A stretch of DNA of 6,803 bases, from positions 1 through 6,803 of the forward strand of contig JAHJJO010000072.1 in assembly GCA_018822835.1 (NCBI GenBank), read 5' to 3'. Position 1 is the stretch's first letter; each line of letters starts with the position of its first letter. The notes beneath the pieces were generated by a model that searched no databases, was not told the origin of the DNA, and saw only the letters and a program-made list of their open reading frames with translations. The DNA comes from Patescibacteria group bacterium (GTDB taxonomy: Bacteria; Patescibacteriota; Patescibacteriia; Patescibacteriales; JAHJJO01). A program made the position numbers and the translations under genes. This document shows, piece by piece, positions 1 through 4,958 of this stretch.

Positions 1-43
1 CTGCAGCGAACTGGGGCGGGGCTGTTTTTGGACATCGGATGTC
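1..43. other. Composition break with small palindrome inside argS
   Basis: Bases 1-24 are about 75% GC, while the surrounding DNA is roughly 30%. The switch follows a perfect 6-bp inverted repeat with a 1-base centre, GACATCGGATGTC, at 31-43. The argS-like protein loses its family pattern at the same place. This looks like the edge of an inserted repeat or mobile element, or an assembly joint; the window end prevents a decision. Confidence 0.45.
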
Positions 44-241
44 TAATAAATTTTTTAATAATTTAGCCGCTTCAACAGGATTTTTACCCAACTCTTTTGC
101 TAATTTAAAACAAGGTAAACTTATGTCTCCCATTTTTAAATCTGCGGGATAAACTAAATCAGATACTTGGACTAATTCCTTGCCAAGCTCCTTATTTATT
201 TCTTTAACTATTTTTTGTTTTATTTTGTTTAATAAATACAT
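1..241 (-). CDS. argS: Arginyl-tRNA synthetase, N-terminal part (cut by window edge)
   Basis: Arginyl-tRNA synthetase charges tRNA-Arg with arginine in the cytoplasm. Only the first 80 codons are present; the frame stays open to the window edge. Residues about 28-58 (PADLKMGDISLPCFKLAKEL, then GKNPVEAAKLL) match the pattern of the ArgRS N-terminal additional domain, which recognises the tRNA D-loop: a 'GD-(F/I)-xxPCFxLAKEL-xK-P' stretch followed by an amphipathic helix. The ATG at 239-241 is the natural start, with only a weak purine stretch (AAAAAG) upstream. The gene follows recA with about 84 bp and a hairpin between. Beyond residue 63 the expected 'V-x-x-x-GPY-(L/I)-N-F' segment is not seen; the peptide becomes RCPKTAPPQFAA, encoded by unusually GC-rich DNA. 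The gene may be interrupted, or the sequence chimeric, at this point. The catalytic HIGH and KMSK motifs lie outside the window, so the call rests on the N-terminal domain alone. Confidence 0.68.
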   Translation of the reverse strand, partial: MYLLNKIKQKIVKEINKELGKELVQVSDLVYPADLKMGDISLPCFKLAKELGKNPVEAAKLLKNLLDIRCPKTAPPQFAA

Positions 242-258
242 GTAATATTCTTTTTATA

Positions 259-297
259 AAGACACCGAGCGTTCTGTTAATGAATGCTCGGTGTCTT
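259..297 (-). terminator. Hairpin between recA and argS, possible terminator
   Basis: The arms AAGACACCGAGC (259-270) and GCTCGGTGTCTT (286-297) pair perfectly over 12 bp. An inner TTC/GAA (272-274, 282-284) extends the stem. The hairpin lies just downstream of the recA stop. Read on the minus strand, it is followed by CTTTATAAAA, which is only a weak U-tract. It could attenuate or end transcription between recA and argS, or protect the recA mRNA 3' end. Confidence 0.5.
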
Positions 298-325
298 ATT
301 TGCGTTTGCATTTAATTATTTACTT

Positions 326-1348
326 TTATTTTTCATCCTCATCCTCTTTTACTTTTATTGCATCTATTATTTTTTTTCTAATCTCTTTCATAAATTTTTT
401 ATCTCTGCGCAAGAATTGCTTTGCATTTTCCCTGCCAACACCTAATTTAATATCATTAAATGAATATGAATTGCCAGCTTTTTTAATTACTCCATAACTT
501 GTTCCAATGTCCAACAAATCGCCTGCTATAGAAATTCCTTCATTGTACATAATATCAAATTCGCAAGTTTTAAATGGAGCGGCAGTTTTATTTTTAACCA
601 CTTTAGCTTTAACACGGTTACCAATTATTTTTTCACCCTGTTTAATTTGCGCTGACCGTCTTACTTCAATTCTTACGGATGAATAAAATTTTAAAGCCAT
701 ACCTCCTGTGGTCGTTTCTGGGTTACCAAAAAATACGCCTATTTTATACCTTATTTGATTGATAAAAATTATAACTGTTTTGCTTTTTGCAACAATCCCT
801 GTTAGCTTGCGCAATGCCTGACTCATTAAACGCGCTTGTAACCCCATGTGCGAATCTCCCATTTCTCCTTCAATTTCTTTTCGTGGTACTAAAGCCGCTA
901 CACTATCAACAACAATCACATCAATAGCATTAGATCGCACTAAAGTTTCTACAATTTCCAGCGCCTGCTCTCCCGTGTCTGGTTGTGAAATAAACATTTC
1001 TTTTGTATTAACTCCTATTTTGGTGGCATATTCAGGATCTAAAGCATGTTCAGCATCCACAAAAGCGGCAATGCCACCCATTTTTTGCGTTTCAGCAACA
1101 ATATGCTGAGCAAGTGTTGTTTTGCCTGACGCTTCAAGTCCAAAAATTTCTATTATTCTCCCTCTTGGCACTCCTCCAATTCCTAAAGCAACATCCAATG
1201 ACAAACATCCAGTTGAAATAGCATCCACATCAACTCTTCTTGCATCTCCAAATTTCATAATCGCTCCTGTGCCGTACTTACTTTTAATTTGCTCCACTGC
1301 AGTATTAATTGCTTCCAATTTTGATTTTTGTTCTTCGTTATTAGTCAT
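326..1348 (-). CDS. recA: Recombinase RecA
   Basis: RecA forms ATP-dependent filaments on single-stranded DNA, catalyses homologous strand exchange and stimulates LexA-type autocleavage where that exists. The 340 residues are a normal length, with the whole core present. Visible motifs: Walker A GLEASGKT at 70-77; VDAEHALDP at 98-106 with the catalytic Glu at 100; Walker B VIVVDS at 144-149; loop L1 around [14 protein letters not shown] at 160-173; NQIR at 197-200 followed by loop L2 with GNPETTTGG at 208-216; and an acidic tail KEDEDEK. Walker A differs from the usual GPESSGKT by Pro-to-Leu and Ser-to-Ala; the Lys and Thr that bind ATP are kept. The start at 1348 matches the family N-terminus, but no Shine-Dalgarno is seen. 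An extended -10 promoter (TGTTATAAT) lies upstream, and no LexA-like box is visible. It sits between atpF and argS, an arrangement that gives no further clue to its role. Confidence 0.98.
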   Translation of the reverse strand: MTNNEEQKSKLEAINTAVEQIKSKYGTGAIMKFGDARRVDVDAISTGCLSLDVALGIGGVPRGRIIEIFGLEASGKTTLAQHIVAETQKMGGIAAFVDAEHALDPEYATKIGVNTKEMFISQPDTGEQALEIVETLVRSNAIDVIVVDSVAALVPRKEIEGEMGDSHMGLQARLMSQALRKLTGIVAKSKTVIIFINQIRYKIGVFFGNPETTTGGMALKFYSSVRIEVRRSAQIKQGEKIIGNRVKAKVVKNKTAAPFKTCEFDIMYNEGISIAGDLLDIGTSYGVIKKAGNSYSFNDIKLGVGRENAKQFLRRDKKFMKEIRKKIIDAIKVKEDEDEK

Positions 1349-1414
1349 AAAGTTTAGTTTAAAAGTTCAAAGTTATAAAGTTAAAAGTTAAATTACTTTA
1401 TAAACTTTAAACTA
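1349..1414. repeat. AAAGTT-rich foldback repeat in the recA leader
   Basis: The core AAAGTT occurs five times (starting at 1349, 1362, 1369, 1377 and 1384; spacing 13, 7, 8, 7). It then folds back on inverted copies: TTATAAAGT at 1373-1381 pairs perfectly with ACTTTATAA at 1395-1403, and TAGTTTAAAAGTT at 1355-1367 pairs imperfectly with AACTTTAAACTA at 1403-1414. The repeat fills nearly the whole recA 5' leader downstream of the predicted promoter, so the recA mRNA would start with an A/U-only hairpin. Confidence 0.75.
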
Positions 1415-1420
1415 TGTTTC

Positions 1421-1429
1421 ATTATAACA
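1421..1429 (-). promoter_or_regulatory. Extended -10 promoter for recA
   Basis: Read on the minus strand, the sequence is TGTTATAAT, a perfect extended -10 (TG-N-TATAAT; the hexamer is at 1421-1426). No good -35 hexamer lies at 16-18 bp, as expected for an extended -10 promoter. Transcription would start near 1413-1415, giving a leader of about 65 nt, and the promoter abuts the 3' end of atpF. Confidence 0.5.
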
Positions 1430-1436
1430 TAAAAAC

Positions 1437-1952
1437 CTAATCTTTTAATTCCGATTTTTTATTTAATTTTTCAACAACTTTTTTTACTAACTCTCCATCT
1501 TTTTTTTCATCCATTTTTTCTTCTAAAATTTGCTCTAAAGCATTTACAATTAATGTTCCAACTTCCTGTTTAATTTCTTTTAAAATTTTAGCTTTTTCAA
1601 CTCTAATTTGCGCTTTTTGCTGATTAATAATATTTCCGATATCTTCTTTAGTTTTATTTATGATTTGTTTCTGCTTTTCTTCCGCATGCTTTTTAATTTT
1701 TTCTAAAATATTTTTAGCTTCTTTTTTAGCTGCAACAATAATTTGCTGCTCTTTTTCACTCATTTTCTTTAATTTCTCAGTCGCTTCTTGAGCATCTTTA
1801 ATTCCTTGTTCAATTTTATTTTTTCGTTCATCAAGAAATTTTAATATTGGTTTATAACCAAATTTATATAGTATAAAAAGTAAAATTGCAAAATTAATAA
1901 ATTGCGCAATTAAAATGTTTAAATTTAATCCTAATGCTTGTAATAATTTCAT
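1437..1952 (-). CDS. atpF: F-type ATP synthase subunit b (F0 stator stalk)
   Basis: Subunit b forms the peripheral stalk that holds the F1 head against the membrane F0 part during rotary ATP synthesis or hydrolysis. The 171 residues match the usual length and layout: a hydrophobic N-terminal membrane segment at about 10-31 (LNILIAQFINFAILLFILYKF), the short hinge 'KPILKFLDER', then a long charged Lys/Glu/Gln-rich coiled coil to the C-terminus. The 'FL-x-ER-x-x-KI-x-x-(G/D)-(L/I)-x-x-A' pattern after the membrane helix is typical of the family. The start at 1952 places the helix correctly; no Shine-Dalgarno is visible and a palindromic element begins 8 bp upstream. The rest of the atp operon is not adjacent: the neighbours are a PSP1 gene upstream and recA downstream. 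Either the operon is split in this genome or this is an extra or orphan b subunit. The coiled coil alone is not diagnostic, but the N-terminus is. Confidence 0.88.
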   Translation of the reverse strand: MKLLQALGLNLNILIAQFINFAILLFILYKFGYKPILKFLDERKNKIEQGIKDAQEATEKLKKMSEKEQQIIVAAKKEAKNILEKIKKHAEEKQKQIINKTKEDIGNIINQQKAQIRVEKAKILKEIKQEVGTLIVNALEQILEEKMDEKKDGELVKKVVEKLNKKSELKD

Positions 1953-1959
1953 GTTATAC

Positions 1960-2102
1960 TATAATCCAAATCTACAAATTTACCCTGTTAAATCCTGCGG
2001 GGCAGGTGCGAAGCAATTTAACAAGGTGAATCCGAATATTACAAATTAATTTGAATAATTCAAATTCGTAGTATTCGGATATATTTGTAGATTCGGATTA
2101 TA
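1960..2102. repeat. Three-armed palindromic repeat element (143 bp)
   Basis: An outer stem pairs 1960-1979 with 2083-2102 (19 of 20 positions). It encloses two hairpins. The first, 1981-1993 with 2016-2028, is topped by CCTGC-GGG-GCAGG at 1994-2006. The second, 2030-2047 with 2063-2080, has the perfect palindrome AATTTGAAT-A-ATTCAAATT at 2048-2066 at its centre. The outer arms and the second hairpin's arms are copies of one unit of about 17 bp (ATCCGAAT-NTAC-AAAT), present twice on each strand. The element starts 4 bp after the ricT stop and ends 7 bp before the atpF start. It may be a MITE-like element, a structured RNA, or both. Confidence 0.85.
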
Positions 2103-2106
2103 TATT

Positions 2107-2964
2107 TTATAAATCCTTAATCGCAATTTTTATAACAGTTTTGTCTTCTTTTTTTGCTCCCAAAAATTTTACATCAACTGTCTGCATTAAAACATTATGC
2201 CCAACCACTGTACCTTTTTTTCCTTCAACATCTATTTTAGTGCCCATGGCAGGCATTTTTTCCGCTAATTTTTTATAACTTTCATTTTCGTAAGACAAAC
2301 AGCACATTAAACGTCCGCACATCCCGGATGCTCGAACACTGCCACGATGCGAAACTTGTTGTAATTCAGCCATACCAGAAGTAATGGAAGGAAAATTATT
2401 TAAAGATTTACAGCATAATGCGCGACCGCAAGGACCATAATCGCCGGCTAGCATGGCCTCATCTTTTTTGCCTATTTGATGCAATCTTATTGCGCAATTA
2501 AAATTACTAATTAAATCTTTAACCAATTCTCTAAAGTCAACGCGACCATCCGCGATAAAAGCAAAAGTTATTATAGAATTATCAAAGGCAAAATGAACAT
2601 CCACTAACTTTATGGGCAGTCCATGTTTAGTAATAAATTTTTTACAATTTTCTAAAGCTTTATTTTTTTTATTTTGGTTTGGTATTTTTTTTAAATCTTC
2701 AGAAATGGCTTTACGAATAATTGATTTTAATATTTTTGCATCATCCGTTGTTTTTTCGCTTTTAAGCTTTTTCGCTTCTTTTGATATAGTGTCATCTTGT
2801 TTAGTATCATCATCGTCAATGTTATAAAAACCAACTACTTTTCCTATTTCTTTGCCAAGTTCTGTATTAACAATTACATAATCATTTTTTACTAAAACAA
2901 TATTATTTGAATTAAACAAATATATTTTATCCCATGGAGCAAATTGTATTTGAGCTACACGCAT
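2107..2964 (-). CDS. ricT: PSP1-domain protein of the RicT/YaaT family
   Basis: In Bacillus subtilis the relative RicT (YaaT) works with RicA and RicF in a Fe-S complex that affects RNase Y-dependent mRNA processing; its role here is unknown. The PSP1 domain is clear. Counting from the ATG at 2962-2964, an N-terminal beta-rich part holds 'DKIYLF...VLVKNDYVIVNTELGKEIGKVV' (split here across residues 12-44). A charged insert of about 55 residues (DDDD-T-KQ...KKNK) follows, then the C-terminal part with the family's paired cysteine motifs GPCGRALCC and CGRLMCCLSYE. These six cysteines probably bind metal or Fe-S. The frame extends seven codons upstream to 2985, but those codons (MRYALCV) are simply a translated heptamer repeat, and family members begin close to 'RVAQIQF', so I prefer the 285-residue form. 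The gene follows tsf closely and is probably cotranscribed with it. RicA and RicF partners are not visible here. Confidence 0.88.
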   Translation of the reverse strand: MRVAQIQFAPWDKIYLFNSNNIVLVKNDYVIVNTELGKEIGKVVGFYNIDDDDTKQDDTISKEAKKLKSEKTTDDAKILKSIIRKAISEDLKKIPNQNKKNKALENCKKFITKHGLPIKLVDVHFAFDNSIITFAFIADGRVDFRELVKDLISNFNCAIRLHQIGKKDEAMLAGDYGPCGRALCCKSLNNFPSITSGMAELQQVSHRGSVRASGMCGRLMCCLSYENESYKKLAEKMPAMGTKIDVEGKKGTVVGHNVLMQTVDVKFLGAKKEDKTVIKIAIKDL

Positions 2965-3003
2965 AACACATAACGCATAACGCATGACGTTATGCGCTAT
3001 GCG
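2960..3003. repeat. Heptamer array and palindrome at the tsf/ricT junction
   Basis: Four tandem 7-mers (CGCATAA, CACATAA, CGCATAA, CGCATGA; 2960-2987) are followed by two inverted copies (TTATGCG at 2989-2995, CTATGCG at 2997-3003). Bases 2974-3003 form an almost perfect 30-bp palindrome, with one mismatch and one wobble pair. The array contains the tsf stop codon (TAG, 2997-2999) and every candidate ATG of ricT, so it occupies the coding edges of both genes. Confidence 0.85.
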
Positions 3004-3809
3004 AGACTATATCTTATAAATCCAGTTACTTTAATGTTTCCTAAAATATTTTCCACTTTTTTCTTATCATCTTTTATATATTCTTGTTTAACTAAACAAA
3101 CTTCTTCAAAATATTTATTAATTTTGCCTTGTAAAATCTTATCTATTATATTTTCTGGTTTGCCTTGCTTTAAAAGTTGTTCTTTATAAATTCTTTTTTC
3201 TTTTTCAATTTCTTCATTTGAAACATCTTCAGAATTAATATATTTTGGATCAGAGGCCGCGATTTGCATAGCTATGTTTACTGCCAAATCTTTTTCATTT
3301 TCTTTGTCAAGCGCAACTAAAACTCCAATTTTTCCTCCTAAATGCAGATAATCCGCAACAGTGGATCCTTTTAAAACATTAAATTTGCTAATATTTAGCT
3401 TTTCACCGATAACACCACTTAAATTGTCTAGATTTTCTTTTACTATTTTGTTATTCCCCATAACCATAGCAAAAAGCTCATCTAAATTGCTCGGCTTGTC
3501 TGATTGGCAACTATTTTTTATTAATTCTATAATCTGCTCAGAAAATTTTTGAAATTCTGCGTTACGAGCAACAAAATCTGTTTCTGAGTTTATTTCTGCA
3601 ATATATCCTTCATTATTTTGTTCAGAAACAGCAACTTTAATAATTCCTTCGCTTGCGTCGCGTTCACCTCTTTTAGCTGATTTAGCAATCCCCTGCTTTC
3701 GTAAAATTTCAATAGCTTTTTCGACATTATCACCAGATTGTTTTAATGCATTTTTACAGTCAATAATACCAGCGCCTGTTGCTTCTCTTAATTGTTTTAT
3801 TTTTAACAT
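2997..3809 (-). CDS. tsf: Translation elongation factor Ts
   Basis: EF-Ts recycles EF-Tu by exchanging its GDP for GTP during elongation. All regions of the family appear in order across 270 residues: the UBA-like N-terminal module 'LREATGAGIIDCKNAL' (7-22), the signature TDFVARN (77-83) in the core that contacts EF-Tu, 'LHLGGKIGVLV' (155-165), 'NIAMQIAASDP' (178-188), 'QGKPENIIDKILQGK' (215-229), and the C-terminal 'EVCLVKQEYIKDDKK'. The start at 3809 is fixed by the UBA module. The protein ends VTGFIRYSLA; its final codons and stop lie in or at the edge of the heptamer repeat, so the natural C-terminus may have been slightly altered. The gene lies downstream of rpsB, the usual bacterial pairing, but the 244-bp gap is filled with repeats. 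No Shine-Dalgarno precedes the start; the octamer array begins only about 7 bp upstream. Confidence 0.98.
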   Translation of the reverse strand: MLKIKQLREATGAGIIDCKNALKQSGDNVEKAIEILRKQGIAKSAKRGERDASEGIIKVAVSEQNNEGYIAEINSETDFVARNAEFQKFSEQIIELIKNSCQSDKPSNLDELFAMVMGNNKIVKENLDNLSGVIGEKLNISKFNVLKGSTVADYLHLGGKIGVLVALDKENEKDLAVNIAMQIAASDPKYINSEDVSNEEIEKEKRIYKEQLLKQGKPENIIDKILQGKINKYFEEVCLVKQEYIKDDKKKVENILGNIKVTGFIRYSLA

Positions 3810-3815
3810 AAAAGA

Positions 3816-3869
3816 TTAGTTAATTAGTTAATTAGTTAATTAGTTAATTAGTTAATTAGTTAATTAGTT
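3816..3869. repeat. TTAGTTAA octamer tandem array upstream of tsf
   Basis: The 8-bp unit TTAGTTAA is repeated 6.75 times without a mismatch, starting 7 bp upstream of the tsf start codon. Its first 13 bases with flank (AGATTAGTTAATT, 3813-3825) also occur once in the leader of the MscS-like gene (5807-5819). Perfect short tandem arrays are prone to slippage, so copy number may vary between cells or strains and change the tsf leader length in 8-nt steps. Confidence 0.95.
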
Positions 3870-3900
3870 TTTACTTTGAATTTACGAAACGCATCTAAAT

Positions 3901-3995
3901 TGTCATCCCCGTCCCCTATCAAGTAGGTGATAAACTCCAACGATGATCCAGATTAGTTCGTTAAATACTGGATCCACGCTTTCGCGGGGATGACA
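3901..3995. repeat. MITE-like palindromic element (95 bp)
   Basis: The terminal inverted repeats TGTCATCCCCG (3901-3911) and CGGGGATGACA (3985-3995) match perfectly over 11 bp. Inside are further foldbacks: CTGGATC/GATCCAG-type arms around 3946-3974, TATCA...TGATA near 3917-3932, and CGC-TTTC-GCG at 3977-3986. Read on the minus strand, the left end (TCATCCCCGCGAAAGCG, then GGATCCAG) closely resembles the widespread bacterial 'TCATTCCCGCGAAAGCGGGAATCCAG'-type repeat family. There is no ORF inside. It is clearly richer in GC than its flanks, which suggests insertion into the rpsB-tsf spacer. Confidence 0.8.
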
Positions 3996-4024
3996 CAAAG
4001 AAGCATTTTATGGCTTTTGAATAG

Positions 4025-4052
4025 TTTTGTAATTGAAGATAATCAACTTATT
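4025..4052. repeat. Partial copy of the rpsB leader, downstream of rpsB
   Basis: TTTTGTAATTGAA (4025-4037) and TCAACTTATT (4043-4052) both recur in the same order upstream of rpsB (4734-4746 and 4784-4793), where the second block overlaps the -35 box. The right-hand copy has about 32 extra bases between the blocks, which include the -10. On the minus strand the left copy has TTGATT as a possible -35 but only a poor -10 (TATTCA), so it may be a weak tsf promoter or just a duplication scar. Confidence 0.55.
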
Positions 4053-4053
4053 A

Positions 4054-4728
4054 CTATTCCGCGACCGTTTCTTTAATTAAATTAAATACCATTTTTGCAG
4101 CTTTTGTCGCATCATCATTCATTGGAATAACATAATCAATATTTTGAGGATTAACATTTGTATCGCAGACAGCAATAATCGGAATGTTTTTTTTATTTGC
4201 TTCTGTAATGGCTGTTTTTTCTTTTTTAACATCCCAAACAAATAAAGCATCAGGTAATTTAGTAAGTTTTTTAAGACCGCCTACTTTTGTTTCTAATTTT
4301 TTAATTTCCATATCAAAATCATGTTGTTCTTTTTTAGTATATTTTTTTAACTTACCTGATATTTTTTCTTCAACTAAATCATTATATTTTTTAATTAATT
4401 TTTTAATAACAACAAAATTCGTAAAACATCCTCCTATCCATTTTGTAATAATATAAGGTGAGTTTATTTCTTCAGCCATTTTTTTTAAAGGTTGCCTAAT
4501 CTGATCTTTGGTGCCTACAAATACTATAGTTTTTTTTTCAGTAATTATTTTTTTTATAAAATCCAATGCTTTTTCAAGCATTTTTTGTGTTTTAATTAAA
4601 TCAATAATGTGAACATTATTTATAGAAGTAAAAATAAATGGCTCCATTTTTGGATTCCACTTGCTAACGCGGTGCCCAAAATGCGCGCCTGCTTTTAGCA
4701 ATTCTTCAATTGTTGGAATTTTTGGCAT
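4054..4728 (-). CDS. rpsB: 30S ribosomal protein S2 (uS2)
   Basis: uS2 sits at the head-body junction of the small ribosomal subunit, near S1 in many bacteria, and joins late in assembly. The 224 residues are on the short side (E. coli has about 240), as the variable C-terminal extension is missing. Diagnostic segments: LLKAGAHFGH (10-19), 'WNPKMEPFIF', 'IIDLIKTQKML' (41-51), 'FVGTKDQIRQP', 'WIGGCFTNF' (family W-x-GG-x-(L/F)-TN), then 'PDALFVWDVKKEKTAITEA' and 'IPIIAVCDTNVNP...IDYVIPMNDDA' near the C-terminus. The coiled-coil insert at about 110-150 is present. The start at 4728 gives the expected MPKIPTIEELL, although no Shine-Dalgarno is seen. A strong promoter lies about 30 bp upstream, making rpsB the first gene of the transcription unit that continues into tsf. 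Confidence 0.98.
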   Translation of the reverse strand: MPKIPTIEELLKAGAHFGHRVSKWNPKMEPFIFTSINNVHIIDLIKTQKMLEKALDFIKKIITEKKTIVFVGTKDQIRQPLKKMAEEINSPYIITKWIGGCFTNFVVIKKLIKKYNDLVEEKISGKLKKYTKKEQHDFDMEIKKLETKVGGLKKLTKLPDALFVWDVKKEKTAITEANKKNIPIIAVCDTNVNPQNIDYVIPMNDDATKAAKMVFNLIKETVAE

Positions 4729-4758
4729 AATTATTTTGTAATTGAAAGTAATATAAAT

Positions 4759-4787
4759 AGTATAAACTACTACAAAATTTAAGTCAA
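4759..4787 (-). promoter_or_regulatory. Sigma-70 promoter for rpsB
   Basis: On the minus strand TTGACT (4782-4787) is followed by a spacer of exactly 17 bp and TATACT (4759-4764). Each hexamer has five of six consensus bases. Transcription should begin near 4751-4753, giving a leader of about 24 nt without a Shine-Dalgarno. This is the best promoter in the window, suitable for a highly expressed ribosomal unit. Confidence 0.8.
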
Positions 4788-4810
4788 CTTATTCGCTTAT
4801 AATCTTCTCC

Positions 4811-4834
4811 ATTCATTCATTTATTCATTTATTC
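4811..4834. repeat. ATTC/ATTT tetramer repeat upstream of the rpsB promoter
   Basis: Six tandem tetramers (ATTC, ATTC, ATTT, ATTC, ATTT, ATTC) lie about 24 bp upstream of the rpsB -35 box. On the minus strand the repeat is A-rich and could act like an UP element, but nothing proves a function. Confidence 0.6.
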
Positions 4835-4870
4835 ACTCCAAAGAAAATTACACCCATCTATAATAATTTA

Positions 4871-4899
4871 GAGTGTCGGGAGTCGCACTCCCGACACTC
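4871..4899. repeat. Perfect 13-bp hairpin with CGC loop
   Basis: GAGTGTCGGGAGT (4871-4883) and ACTCCCGACACTC (4887-4899) are perfect complements around the 3-base loop CGC. The stem is GC-rich in AT-rich surroundings. No T-tract follows on the minus strand (TAAATTATT), so it is not an obvious intrinsic terminator; it may be a palindromic repeat or an mRNA end protector. Confidence 0.75.
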
Positions 4900-4904
4900 C
4901 CCCG

Positions 4905-4944
4905 ACAGTAAAAGCAGAGGAATCTCGCCCTCTGCTTTTACTGT
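4905..4944 (-). terminator. Terminator hairpin after the MscS-like gene
   Basis: ACAGTAAAAGCAGAGG (4905-4920) pairs perfectly with CCTCTGCTTTTACTGT (4929-4944), a 16-bp stem with an 8-base loop. The GC-rich core GCAGAGG/CCTCTGC is flanked by AAAA and TTTT, the layout of a bidirectional rho-independent terminator. Its edge is 14 bp beyond the stop of the minus-strand MscS-like gene, so it most likely ends that gene and separates it from the rpsB unit. Confidence 0.8.
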
Positions 4945-4958
4945 TTAATCTTAATTTT

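Noticed and set aside
846..1109. Plus-strand open frames inside recA and the other genes
   Set aside because: They are shadows of well-supported minus-strand genes, with no family patterns or start signals of their own.
2965..2985. Seven extra codons (MRYALCV) at the start of the PSP1 gene
   Set aside because: They are translated heptamer repeat and do not match the family N-terminus; the ATG at 2964 is preferred, though the longer form cannot be excluded.
3816..3869. Octamer array as a CRISPR-like array
   Set aside because: The unit is 8 bp with no spacers; it is a simple tandem repeat.
4054..4728. Possible UGA recoding as in some Patescibacteria
   Set aside because: Conserved tryptophans such as those in uS2 are encoded by TGG, and all genes read through normally with the standard code.
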